Shown here: piece by piece, positions 1 through 6,837 of the stretch
Layout of the letters: each line of letters begins with the position of its first letter
Position numbering within the stretch: position 1 is the stretch's first letter
Source: JASGCK01 sp031430035
Lineage (GTDB): Bacteria; Pseudomonadota; Gammaproteobacteria; Burkholderiales; Burkholderiaceae_C
Length of the DNA: 7,683 nucleotides
NCBI GenBank assembly: GCA_031430035.1
Contig: JANPAS010000169.1
Location: forward strand, 1 to 7,683
Direction of reading: 5' to 3'
Program-made: the position numbers and the translations under genes
Notes under the pieces: model-generated
Told to the model about the DNA's origin: nothing
Seen by the model: the letters and a program-made list of their open reading frames with translations, nothing else
Database searches by the model: none

Positions 1-1170
1 TTGCAAGTCAATTGGGGCGAGCGACAAAATCAAACCTGTGAAACCGCCAATGGTGAACACGAAGATGAAACCCACCGCAAACAGCATGGGGGTTTCAAAC
101 GTCATCGAGCCCTTCCACATCGTGGCGACCCAGTTAAACACCTTCACGCCTGTCGGAACAGAAATTAACATCGTGGCGTACATGAAGAACAGCTGTCCTG
201 TCACGGGCATGCCCGTGGTGTACATGTGGTGCGCCCACACGATGAAAGACAAAATCGCAATCGACGACGTGGCGTACACCATCGAGGCGTAGCCAAATAA
301 CTTCTTACGCGCAAAAGTAGGCACCACATGACTGATGATGCCAAACGCAGGCAAGATCATGATGTACACCTCGGGGTGGCCAAAGAACCAAAAGATGTGT
401 TGGTACATCACTGGGTCGCCGCCGCCCGCAGGATTAAAGAAGGTCGTGCCGAAATGACGATCCGTCAGCGTCATCGTGATCGCACCAGCAAGCACGGGCA
501 TCACTGCGATGAGCAAGTAAGCGGTAATGAGCCATGTCCACACGAACATCGGCATTTTCATCATCGTCATGCCAGGTGCGCGCATATTCAAAATCGTGAC
601 CACAATGTTGATCGATCCCATGATGGACGAGGCGCCCAGCACGTGCATGGCAAAAATACCCGCATCCATGGAAGGGCCCATTTGCAGGGTCAGAGGTGCA
701 TAGAGCGTCCAACCAGCGGCAGGAGCGCCACCCGGCATAAAGAAGCTGAGCACGAGTGTGACCGCAGCAGGAATCATTAACCAAAAGCTAAAGTTGTTCA
801 TGCGGGCAAAGGCCATATCGGCTGCGCCAATTTGCAGTGGAATCATCCAGTTAGCAAAACCCACAAAGGCCGGCATGATCGCGCCGAACACCATAATGAG
901 TCCGTGCATCGTCGTGAACTGGTTAAACAGCTCTGGATTGACAAATTGCAAACCTGGCTGGAAAAGCTCCAAGCGAATCAATAGCGCCAAAACGCCGCCA
1001 ATCATCAGCATCGTAAAGGCGAACAATAGGTACAGCGTACCGATGTCTTTGTGGTTGGTCGCATAGACCCAACGACGCCAACCTTCAGGCTTGTGGTCGT
1101 GATGATCGTCGTGACCGTGCGAATCGTGACCAGCGTGCGCTGCGTGTGCCATGTCGTGTGAAGTGCTCAT
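1..1170 (-). CDS. ctaD: Cytochrome c oxidase subunit I (aa3/caa3-type), 3' end outside window
   Basis: This is the catalytic heme-copper subunit of the inner-membrane cytochrome c oxidase, which reduces oxygen to water and pumps protons. The reading frame starts at ATG 1170 and stays open to base 1, giving 390 of roughly 530 expected residues. Visible residues: H89 in the MHG motif (low-spin heme a ligand), D118 in ADMAFARMNN (D-channel entrance), HPEVY at 265-269 (CuB His, D-channel Glu, cross-linked Tyr), WAHHM at 312-316 (the two other CuB His), and K343 in SVPTGVK (K channel). These mark an A-type mitochondrial-like oxidase. The high-spin heme a3 ligand and second heme a ligand lie beyond the left edge. 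The first 26 residues hold nine His before the conserved GWRRWVYATNHKDIG. A GAGAAG ribosome site sits 6 bases upstream of the start. It lies 14 bases behind ctaC and is surely co-transcribed with it. Confidence 0.97.
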   Translation of the reverse strand, partial: MSTSHDMAHAAHAGHDSHGHDDHHDHKPEGWRRWVYATNHKDIGTLYLLFAFTMLMIGGVLALLIRLELFQPGLQFVNPELFNQFTTMHGLIMVFGAIMPAFVGFANWMIPLQIGAADMAFARMNNFSFWLMIPAAVTLVLSFFMPGGAPAAGWTLYAPLTLQMGPSMDAGIFAMHVLGASSIMGSINIVVTILNMRAPGMTMMKMPMFVWTWLITAYLLIAVMPVLAGAITMTLTDRHFGTTFFNPAGGGDPVMYQHIFWFFGHPEVYIMILPAFGIISHVVPTFARKKLFGYASMVYATSSIAILSFIVWAHHMYTTGMPVTGQLFFMYATMLISVPTGVKVFNWVATMWKGSMTFETPMLFAVGFIFVFTIGGFTGLILSLAPIDLQ

Positions 1171-1184
1171 AGTATTCTTCTCGC

Positions 1185-2351
1185 TTATTTACGTGCTGCC
1201 AAAACTTCGGATGGCTGAACCAGTTGACCCGTTTTGTTTGACCAGTTGTTCTTGGTATAGGTAATCACGGCAGCAATGTCGGTATCCGATAACTGCTTCC
1301 AAGCAGGCATCGCGTTATTGTTTTGACCATTCAGCAAAATTTTGATTTGCTTGTTCTTGTCTGCGTCCAATACAACCGCCGCACCGTCGAGCGCCTTGAT
1401 GGGGCCCGCGCCCTTGCCGCTGGCTTGGTGACAAGCCGCGCAATTGCTAGCGTAAACTTTTTCGCCGCGCTTAACCATATCGTCTAGCGCCCACACCTTG
1501 CTTGGGTCATCCAACTTGGCAGCGGCCTCTTTTTGCTTCACTGCCACCCATGCGGTGTAGTCAGTGGCGCTCACCACCTTAATATGAATCGGCATGTACG
1601 CGTGCTCTTTGCCGCAGAGTTCTTGGCATTGGCCGTAATAGTCACCGATCTTGTCGGTTTTAAACCACGTATCGCGCACAAAACCGGGAATCGCATCTTG
1701 TTTGATACCAAACGATGGCACAGCAAAGGCGTGAATCACATCGTTAGCGGTCGTAATCACGCGGATTTTTTTGCCAACAGGTACAACCAGCGGGTTATCG
1801 ACCTTAAAGAGGTAGTTATCGGGGTAATCTGCAAGATTTTTTGAGCCTGCATTCGACAGCTCGCGATGGCTGTTGTCCAGCGTCGAAATAAAACCAAGGC
1901 CTTCGCCCTCGCCTTTGATGTAGTCGTAGCCCCATTTCCACTGGTAACCCGTGGCTTTAACCGTCAAATCAGCATTCGTCGTGTCTTTGGAGTACACCAA
2001 AGTTTTGGTAGCCGCCAAGCCCATCGCGATGACGATGACAAACGGAACAATCGTCCAAATAATTTCGACCGTTACCGACTCGTGGAAGTTCGCAGCCTTA
2101 TGTCCCAGCGACTTGCGGTGCTTCAAGATGGAATAGAACATCACACCGAACACAGCAACAAAAATGACAATACAAGCGATCATCATGCCGTTGTGTAGCA
2201 AGTGCTGATCGATCGACAGTTGCGTCACTGGCGGATGAAAGTTGAGTTGGTTGACCGCAGGGCCACCAGGCAAATCACTGACGGCATGGGCGCTGGCTCC
2301 GAGAAGCATACTGAGTAGATAGAGGAAATTCTTCATCGATAAATTCTTCAT
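1185..2351 (-). CDS. ctaC: Cytochrome c oxidase subunit II with fused C-terminal cytochrome c domain
   Basis: This subunit accepts electrons from cytochrome c at the CuA centre and passes them to subunit I. Numbering is for a 388-residue protein from ATG 2351. A signal peptide probably ends near SAHA. Two membrane helices follow (about 55-76 and 97-116), then the aromatic YQWKWGYDY at 136-144 and a periplasmic cupredoxin domain. All CuA ligands are present: H207, C242, E244, C246, H250 and M253. After about residue 290 comes a class I cytochrome c domain with heme site CAACH at 304-308 and probable axial Met 348 in NAMPAW. The fusion gives a caa3-like architecture, common in Burkholderiales. 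For the start I prefer ATG 2351, with GAGG 12 bases upstream. A TTG at 2363 directly abuts the GAGG, and ATG 2336 lacks a ribosome site although it still leaves a full signal peptide. Confidence 0.96.
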   Translation of the reverse strand: MKNLSMKNFLYLLSMLLGASAHAVSDLPGGPAVNQLNFHPPVTQLSIDQHLLHNGMMIACIVIFVAVFGVMFYSILKHRKSLGHKAANFHESVTVEIIWTIVPFVIVIAMGLAATKTLVYSKDTTNADLTVKATGYQWKWGYDYIKGEGEGLGFISTLDNSHRELSNAGSKNLADYPDNYLFKVDNPLVVPVGKKIRVITTANDVIHAFAVPSFGIKQDAIPGFVRDTWFKTDKIGDYYGQCQELCGKEHAYMPIHIKVVSATDYTAWVAVKQKEAAAKLDDPSKVWALDDMVKRGEKVYASNCAACHQASGKGAGPIKALDGAAVVLDADKNKQIKILLNGQNNNAMPAWKQLSDTDIAAVITYTKNNWSNKTGQLVQPSEVLAARK

Positions 2352-2384
2352 AATTTTTAGCAACCTCGGATTTTAGCGGATTTC

Positions 2385-2412
2385 ATTATATAAGTGATGG
2401 CTTATGTAGCAT
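2385..2412 (-). promoter_or_regulatory. Candidate sigma-70 promoter of the cox operon
   Basis: Read on the minus strand, a perfect TATAAT lies at 2390-2385 and a weak -35 (ATGCTA, 3 of 6 matches to TTGACA) at 2412-2407, with a 16-base spacer. Transcription would begin near 2378, leaving a leader of about 27 bases that contains the GAGG before the ctaC ATG. The -10 box overlaps the TAA stop codon of the upstream methyltransferase gene (2388-2386). This is a motif match only; read-through from the methyltransferase gene is also possible. Confidence 0.4.
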
Positions 2413-3228
2413 TTCCCGCATCGTTTGAAGGCTAATCGCGCTGTGCGGCGACAACTTAACCCTCGGTTTGGGCTTCATCGCATGGCCATAAATCAGCTCA
2501 AACGTCAGCGCGATTTGCCCCTCATTATTTCGGCATTCATCCAAAGTTTTCAATAACAATGCCCGCCAGCCCTTACTGGATATGGCCTGCGGGCCTGCTC
2601 CTCTGGCTGGATTTAAGTTTCGCCCCAGCTCACGCAGCTCTTGCACGGCACGCTCGGGCGTAGCAAACGTCAAAACAAGACGCTCCATATCCATCACAGG
2701 CTCAGCAAAGCCTTGTGCCACCAACCGATCGCCCCAATCGTGCATATCCGTCATGGTGTGCAGGGGTGCAGACCAGCCGCGGCGCTCGTATGCCGCGCGA
2801 AGTTCCATCAAGGTATCGGGGCCAAAGCATGAAAACAGCACAAAACCATCGGTTTTGAGCGCGGCATGCCACTCTTCAATCATTCGCTTTGGAGCAGCCT
2901 CCATATGCAATTGCATGTTGGACCAAATCATGTCTTGCGATAAATCAGGTGGTGGCTTAAAACTCGACTTCGACAAGCTCAGTCCGAACGGGTTCAATTT
3001 TTGCCAGAGCGAAGTCTGCATCGTAGGATGCTTAGGCGTACCGCCACGAAGCCAAGACCAATTCGTCCAATCTTTAGTCGGCAACTTGATGTAATCCAGC
3101 CGCTCGGCCATGCGCTTGCCCACCTCCTCGTGTAGCCAGGGCGCTTGGCGGACGGGCATCTGCGCCCAGCGCGCAGCGGCAACTGCGTCTATATGCGGGT
3201 CAAAATCGGAGGTGGAATCGTCAGCCAT
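2386..3228 (-). CDS. BioC-like SAM-dependent methyltransferase family protein, with degenerate SAM-binding region
   Basis: The protein has 280 residues from ATG 3228. It resembles the BioC-like methyltransferase-fold proteins that Burkholderiales encode next to comF. The N-terminal block IDAVAAARW...APWLHEEVGKRMAERL matches the family, as do MIWSNMQLH (100-108), WHAALKTDGFVLFSCFGPDTL (near 120-140), TDMHDWGD, and LTFELIYGHAMKPKPR near the C-terminus. What is odd is the SAM-binding half. Motif I, normally a Gly-rich loop after an acidic strand, is reduced to DWTNWSWLRGG (53-63). Only about 37 residues separate it from MIWSN, and the in-between sequence includes a repeat-derived PFGLSLSK (80-87). 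True malonyl-ACP methyltransferase activity is therefore doubtful. An ATG at 3249 is also possible; the reading frame continues to 3372, but that extension is antisense to comF. Neither start has a good ribosome site; I chose 3228 because it leaves a short lead into IDAVAAARW. Confidence 0.8.
   Translation of the reverse strand: MADDSTSDFDPHIDAVAAARWAQMPVRQAPWLHEEVGKRMAERLDYIKLPTKDWTNWSWLRGGTPKHPTMQTSLWQKLNPFGLSLSKSSFKPPPDLSQDMIWSNMQLHMEAAPKRMIEEWHAALKTDGFVLFSCFGPDTLMELRAAYERRGWSAPLHTMTDMHDWGDRLVAQGFAEPVMDMERLVLTFATPERAVQELRELGRNLNPARGAGPQAISSKGWRALLLKTLDECRNNEGQIALTFELIYGHAMKPKPRVKLSPHSAISLQTMREMLHKPSLI
2968..2991. repeat. Short dispersed-repeat-like palindromic element inside the methyltransferase gene
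   Basis: On the minus strand the 24 bases begin CCGTTCGGACTGAGC and continue TTGTCGAAG. The arms GTTCGGAC and GTCGAAC/G pair imperfectly (one bulged G) around TGAGCTT. From memory, this family of sequence (GTTCGgnCTGAGCTTGTCGAAG) is scattered through many betaproteobacterial genomes, often as inverted pairs between genes. Here one unit sits in frame in a coding region and reads PFGLSLSK. Only a single copy occurs in this window, so its repeat nature rests on recognition and not on copies seen here. Confidence 0.6.
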
Positions 3229-3250
3229 CAGCCTAGTATATTGAGGCATG
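3228..3250. promoter_or_regulatory. Divergent start region of the methyltransferase gene and comF
   Basis: Only 19 bases separate ATG 3228 (minus) from ATG 3248 (plus). If the minus gene starts at 3249 instead, the two start codons share the CATG at 3247-3250. The patch is AT-rich and contains -10-like boxes on both strands: TATACT (minus, 3240-3235, six bases before ATG 3228) and TATATT (plus, 3237-3242, five bases before ATG 3248). Neither has a recognisable -35 box. A TGA at 3242-3244 in the comF frame rules out an earlier comF start. The regulatory reading is speculative. Confidence 0.25.
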
Positions 3251-3934
3251 TCCTTTATCTCGCGGTTATTGCTCTCCATCCCCTTTGAATGCGTTATCTG
3301 CAAAAAATGGCCGTCCGCGTCATTCGAGGGCGTGACGGGCGTTTGCAGACGTTGCGTCAGCAAACATGCCAAAGCGCCGCGGTTTGCCGTGCCGCATGGT
3401 CTGGGTGATTGCCTCGCAGCCGTGGATTTTGATGCGCCATGGTCAGCGCTGATCAGTCGCTATAAATTTGCACCCGAGCCAGGACTCGCAAGGCTTTTTG
3501 CAGGACTCATGCTGCGCGATGAGCGCATTCGCACACTGATTGCTAGCGCTGATGTCGTGATTCCGCTACCTCTGTCGCCTGAGCGGCTAGAAGAGCGCGG
3601 ATTTAATCAGGCTTTTGAGCTTGCAAAGCATGTGGCAAAAGATAAATTGGCGGCTCACGCGCTCATCAAAACTCGCGACACATTGCCACAGCGCACCTTA
3701 GATAAAGCAGCTAGACAACGAAATATTGCCAACGCATTTGCCCTGCAAGCCACATCCCATATGGCCTGCAGAGGCAAGCATGTCCTTCTAATTGATGATG
3801 TGACGACTACGGGCTCAACGCTAGTTGCCGCTGCCGAGCCGATCTACAGAGCGGGTGCGGGAAAGGTTAGCGCCGTGGTGATTGCACGGACACCGCTTAA
3901 CGCAGCACCCCAGCCACATCCATCCGAGCGGTAA
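3248..3934 (+). CDS. comF: ComF family protein (zinc finger plus phosphoribosyltransferase-like domain)
   Basis: ComF proteins are cytoplasmic and linked to natural transformation, where they help process incoming single-stranded DNA; many are conserved in bacteria not known to be competent. The 228 residues show the usual order. An N-terminal zinc ribbon has CVIC at 15-18 and CRRC at 33-36. Next come a FDAPWSALISRYKF segment (61-74), the VIPLPLSPERLEERGFNQAFELAK block (104-127), and a PRPP-binding loop LLIDDVTTTGST (180-191). Length is normal apart from a C-terminal tail after the usual ARTP end, about 13 residues that overlap the convergent lactonase gene. The start is fixed by an in-frame TGA directly before the GGC-ATG. 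Only a GAGG one base from the ATG is present, so the ribosome site is poor. Confidence 0.93.
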   Translation: MSFISRLLLSIPFECVICKKWPSASFEGVTGVCRRCVSKHAKAPRFAVPHGLGDCLAAVDFDAPWSALISRYKFAPEPGLARLFAGLMLRDERIRTLIASADVVIPLPLSPERLEERGFNQAFELAKHVAKDKLAAHALIKTRDTLPQRTLDKAARQRNIANAFALQATSHMACRGKHVLLIDDVTTTGSTLVAAAEPIYRAGAGKVSAVVIARTPLNAAPQPHPSER

Positions 3935-4838
3935 GAATCCGCCCATTACTCGAATCCGTGCAATAAATCGTTTTGTTATCTGCGCCGCCAAAGGCTAGAT
4001 TGGTGAGTGACACCGCAGCCAGCTTGCCCTCCACTTTGGGCGCGTGCAGCACTTCATCCACTTCGCCGCGCGGATTGACAACCCACACGTAGCCGAGGCC
4101 AGGGTTCGCAACCAGCAAGCGCCCGCGCTCGTCCATCGCCAAACCATCGGGGCCGCTGGTGCCATAGCTGGTGAAAAACTGCCCCGTTTTGGAAACGCTG
4201 CCGTCTGCTTGCAAAGGCATGCGCCACACACAGTTGCCGCGTGTGCAGGCGACAAACAAAAACTTCTCGTCAGGCGACAACACAATGCCGTTGGGGCTTG
4301 GCACGTTGTTTAGCAGCAAATCTAGCTTGCCACTTTGCGGCGCATAACGATAGACACGACCTGTCGGGTCGTGCAACCCTGTTTGCCCTTGATCGGTGAA
4401 ATAGATGTCGCCATTTTTGGCAATCGTTAAATCGTTCACGCCTTTAAACGACTCGGTGTTACGCCTTGCCAAGAATGGCGTGACCTTACCCGTCTTGCTG
4501 TCCAGCGTGACAAGGCCGTTTTTGTAATCGGTAATCAGCAGCACTTCAGGTTGGAGGGTGGCATCCAAAAACTTCATGCCGTTCGGCTCACCGTCGTACT
4601 CGGCAACCAAGCTCCATCCGCCTTGCGGGGTCATTTTGAAAATGCGCCCAAACGGAATATCCGTCACGTACAAGTTGCCCGCGCCGTCAAACACAGGGCC
4701 TTCCAAAAACGAATCAATCGCTTTGCCACCTTGGTTGGCATCCGCCCACACAGACCTCACGCCCGTTTTGCGGAACTCGACAGGCATGGAAGACCAAACG
4801 TCCAGCTCGCGGACTTTGGGGGTATTGAGATAGAACAT
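3897..4838 (-). CDS. SMP-30/gluconolactonase family lactone hydrolase
   Basis: This 313-residue protein is a predicted six-bladed beta-propeller enzyme of the SMP-30/gluconolactonase/LRE-like family, which hydrolyses sugar-acid or related lactones with a divalent metal. Family metal-site residues are visible: E46 in FLEGPVFD, N135 in KGVNDLTI, N183 in SPNGIVLSPD, and D231 in SGPDGLAMD. Repeated blade motifs of the type G-(N/D)-(L/I)-Y-(V/F)-T-D occur at about 54-60 and 143-149. There is no signal peptide, so it should act in the cytoplasm. It begins 18 bases after the second receptor gene and has no clear Shine-Dalgarno, which suggests translational coupling. It is last in the cluster, and its 3' end overlaps comF. 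The actual lactone cannot be named from sequence; drp35-type or other esterase activity is possible. Confidence 0.9.
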   Translation of the reverse strand: MFYLNTPKVRELDVWSSMPVEFRKTGVRSVWADANQGGKAIDSFLEGPVFDGAGNLYVTDIPFGRIFKMTPQGGWSLVAEYDGEPNGMKFLDATLQPEVLLITDYKNGLVTLDSKTGKVTPFLARRNTESFKGVNDLTIAKNGDIYFTDQGQTGLHDPTGRVYRYAPQSGKLDLLLNNVPSPNGIVLSPDEKFLFVACTRGNCVWRMPLQADGSVSKTGQFFTSYGTSGPDGLAMDERGRLLVANPGLGYVWVVNPRGEVDEVLHAPKVEGKLAAVSLTNLAFGGADNKTIYCTDSSNGRILTARMDVAGVLR

Positions 4839-4856
4839 GGTGGTTTTTACTTTGGC

Positions 4857-5843
4857 TCAGTCCGCTTTAATGCCAGCTGTTTTGATGAGCTTGCTCCACC
4901 TGCCCATATCGCTCTCGACCAATTTTTTAGCATCCGAACTAGAACTCGCAATCACGCTAAACCCCATCTCGCCAAGGCGCTTTTTGACCTCAGGCATGGC
5001 CAGCACCGCCGTCATGTCTTTGTGCAGTTTGGCTTGCACGGCAGCAGGCGTGGCGCTTGGCACAGAAAAACCTAGCCAAAACGGCATGTCCATATCGAGA
5101 CCTGATTCTTTAGCGGACGGAATTTCTGGAGCCACGCTACTGCGCTCATTAGCGGTCACCATCAGCGCACGCACTTTGCCCGATTTAATGTGCGGGAGTG
5201 CGCCTGGCAATGCCGTCGTCATCCACTGCACATCACCTGCAAGCACGCCCACCAGCGCAGGACCACCACCGCGATACGGAATGTGCGTGGAAAAAATACC
5301 CGACAAGTTTTTAAACAATTCTGCGCCCATGTGCGTGTTCGTGCCATTGCCGCCCGAGCCGTAATTGAGCTTGCCAGGATTGGCGCGAGCGTAGGCTACA
5401 AACTCTTTGAGCGTCTTAGCAGGCACGCTGGGATGCACCACCAACACGTGCGGCACAGATGCGGCGATGGTGATATGCGCAAACGCGGTCTTGGGGTCAA
5501 ACGGCATGGAAGGCAAAAGCGCGGCTGAAATAGGGAATGAGATTTCATTCGTCAAAACCGTTGTGCCATCCGGCGTAGCGCGAGCGACCGAGCCCCACCC
5601 CACGAGTCCGCCACCGCCCGTGCGGTTTTCCACAATTGCAGCGCCGTTGGACACTTGCGGCAGGTATTGCGCCATCACGCGAGCCATGATGTCGGTGCTG
5701 CCGCCAGCGCCGTAGGGCACAACCAGCACGGCTGGCTTTGCGGTAGAGGTGCTCTGCGCGCCGCTATGAGTGGCGCTTGCGAGCAAGGCAAGCCCGCAGG
5801 CCATAGTAGATAAGGCTTTGCGGATAGGCATTTTGAAAAACAT
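4857..5843 (-). CDS. TctC/Bug family periplasmic solute-binding protein (second copy)
   Basis: A 328-residue receptor of the tripartite tricarboxylate transporter family (Bug proteins), which binds carboxylates or other small solutes in the periplasm. The signal peptide runs to about residue 30, with hydrophobic MACGLALLASA and a likely cut after SGAQ. Family loops that cradle the ligand are present: VPYGAGGSTD (42-51) and NYGSGGNGTNTHM (160-172), plus HIPYRGGGPAL (187-197) and EIPSAKESG. ATG 5843 is chosen because AAGGAG lies exactly 6 bases upstream. The frame is open to 5936, but that extension runs into the upstream receptor gene and would bury the signal peptide. It starts 19 bases after the preceding receptor gene. 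No TctA/TctB membrane partners are in the window, which is usual for orphan Bug receptors. Its ligand is unknown. Confidence 0.93.
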   Translation of the reverse strand: MFFKMPIRKALSTMACGLALLASATHSGAQSTSTAKPAVLVVPYGAGGSTDIMARVMAQYLPQVSNGAAIVENRTGGGGLVGWGSVARATPDGTTVLTNEISFPISAALLPSMPFDPKTAFAHITIAASVPHVLVVHPSVPAKTLKEFVAYARANPGKLNYGSGGNGTNTHMGAELFKNLSGIFSTHIPYRGGGPALVGVLAGDVQWMTTALPGALPHIKSGKVRALMVTANERSSVAPEIPSAKESGLDMDMPFWLGFSVPSATPAAVQAKLHKDMTAVLAMPEVKKRLGEMGFSVIASSSSDAKKLVESDMGRWSKLIKTAGIKAD

Positions 5844-5849
5844 GGCTGA

Positions 5850-5855
5850 CTCCTT
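5850..5855 (-). promoter_or_regulatory. Ribosome binding site deciding the start of the second receptor gene
   Basis: AAGGAG on the minus strand with a 6-base spacer to ATG 5843. It sets the start at 5843 instead of the longer open frame beginning at 5936, and it is the strongest Shine-Dalgarno in the window. Confidence 0.85.
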
Positions 5856-5862
5856 GATTTCT

Positions 5863-6837
5863 TTAATCGACTTTTGCACCCGACTCTTTAACGATTTTGC
5901 TCCAGCGCGCGGTCTCGGCCTTGATGTAAGCGCCAAACTGTTCGGGCGTTCCGCCCGTCACATCCGCCCCTTGACCTGCTAGCTTTTCTTTCACGGCGGG
6001 GTCTTGCAGCGCTTTGTTGAACGCGGCGTTCAGTTTGGCAATCACGTCTTTGGGCATACCAGCAGGACCCAGTACGCCAAACCACGTGGTCGCGTCAAAA
6101 TCTTTGTACCCCAGCTCGGCAATCGAAGGCACGGTGGGCAAGTCGTCACTGCGCCCCTTCGATGTGACCGCCAGCGCCCGCATCTTGCCATTTTTGATAT
6201 GCCCAATGAGGGTAGGAACGGATGAGACGTAAGTTTGAATTTGTCCGCCAAATAAATCTGTCAATCCTTGCGCCGCACCTCGGTAGGGCACATGCGTCAA
6301 TTTCACGTCGGCCGTGCGCTGAAAAAGCTCAATCGCCAAATGCGACACCGTGCCGCTGCCCGAACTGCCGTAGTTAATGGACTCAGGCTTTGCCTTGGAT
6401 GCGGCGACCACTTCTTGCATGGTCTTAAAGGGCGAATTGGCTGCTACGACGATGGCCAAAGCCGATGTCGCTACATACACAACGGGCACCAAATCCTTCT
6501 CCACGTTGTACGGTAGCTTGCTGTAGAGCGAGGGGTTAATCGCCAAGTTGCTGGTTTGCCCCAGCACCAGCGTATAGCCATCGGGTTGCGCTTTGGCGGC
6601 AACATCCACGCCCAAATTGCCGCCTGAGCCAGGCTTGTTATCCACCACGATGCTCCAGCCGTTAGTGCTAGCGACCTTATTAGCAATTTCGCGTGCAATC
6701 ACGTCCGTTCCGCCGCCTGGCGGGAAGGGCACGACCAGCTTGATGGGGCGGGCAGGGTAGGTCTGCGCGCCAGATGGGACGGCACTTACCAGCAAGGCAA
6801 GTCCGCAGACCATAGTGGATATAGCTTTCAAATTCAT
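5863..6837 (-). CDS. TctC/Bug family periplasmic solute-binding protein (first copy)
   Basis: A 324-residue Bug receptor, full length for the family. A signal peptide ends at about residue 25 (MVCGLALLVSAVPSGAQ, then TYPARPIKLVVPF, a very typical mature start). Ligand-binding loops are VPFPPGGGTD (36-45) and NYGSSGSGTVSH (155-166), followed by THVPYRGAAQ (181-190) and VPSIAELGY (236-244). Its ATG overlaps the TGA stop of the dehydrogenase gene (ATGA), and GAAAGG lies 6 bases upstream. It is clearly homologous to the next gene, but the mature parts look only about one-third identical, so the two probably bind different ligands or different forms of one ligand. The substrate is not predictable from sequence; the neighbours suggest a hydroxy or sugar acid. 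Confidence 0.94.
   Translation of the reverse strand: MNLKAISTMVCGLALLVSAVPSGAQTYPARPIKLVVPFPPGGGTDVIAREIANKVASTNGWSIVVDNKPGSGGNLGVDVAAKAQPDGYTLVLGQTSNLAINPSLYSKLPYNVEKDLVPVVYVATSALAIVVAANSPFKTMQEVVAASKAKPESINYGSSGSGTVSHLAIELFQRTADVKLTHVPYRGAAQGLTDLFGGQIQTYVSSVPTLIGHIKNGKMRALAVTSKGRSDDLPTVPSIAELGYKDFDATTWFGVLGPAGMPKDVIAKLNAAFNKALQDPAVKEKLAGQGADVTGGTPEQFGAYIKAETARWSKIVKESGAKVD

Noticed and set aside
328..780. Open plus-strand frame of 150 codons opposite ctaD
   Set aside because: It is antisense to the conserved core of subunit I, and its composition (rich in His, Arg and Asp) is typical of a shadow frame. No domain or ribosome site supports it.
1..2351. Quinol oxidase (bo3-type) instead of cytochrome c oxidase
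   Set aside because: Subunit II keeps all CuA ligands and carries a cytochrome c domain, both absent in quinol oxidases.
2582..3094. Plus-strand frame of 170 codons opposite the methyltransferase gene
   Set aside because: The minus-strand product has clear family blocks over the same region; the plus frame has no recognisable motif.
3229..3372. N-terminal extension of the methyltransferase gene up to 3372
   Set aside because: The extra residues are antisense to the ComF zinc finger and have no family similarity; starts at 3249 or 3228 are sufficient.
3935..3990. Terminator between comF and the lactonase gene
   Set aside because: The coding ends overlap, and I find no stem-loop followed by a T run on either strand there.
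5844..5936. Longer start for the second receptor gene
   Set aside because: It would place about 31 residues before a good signal peptide and overlap the upstream receptor gene; a strong AAGGAG specifies ATG 5843.
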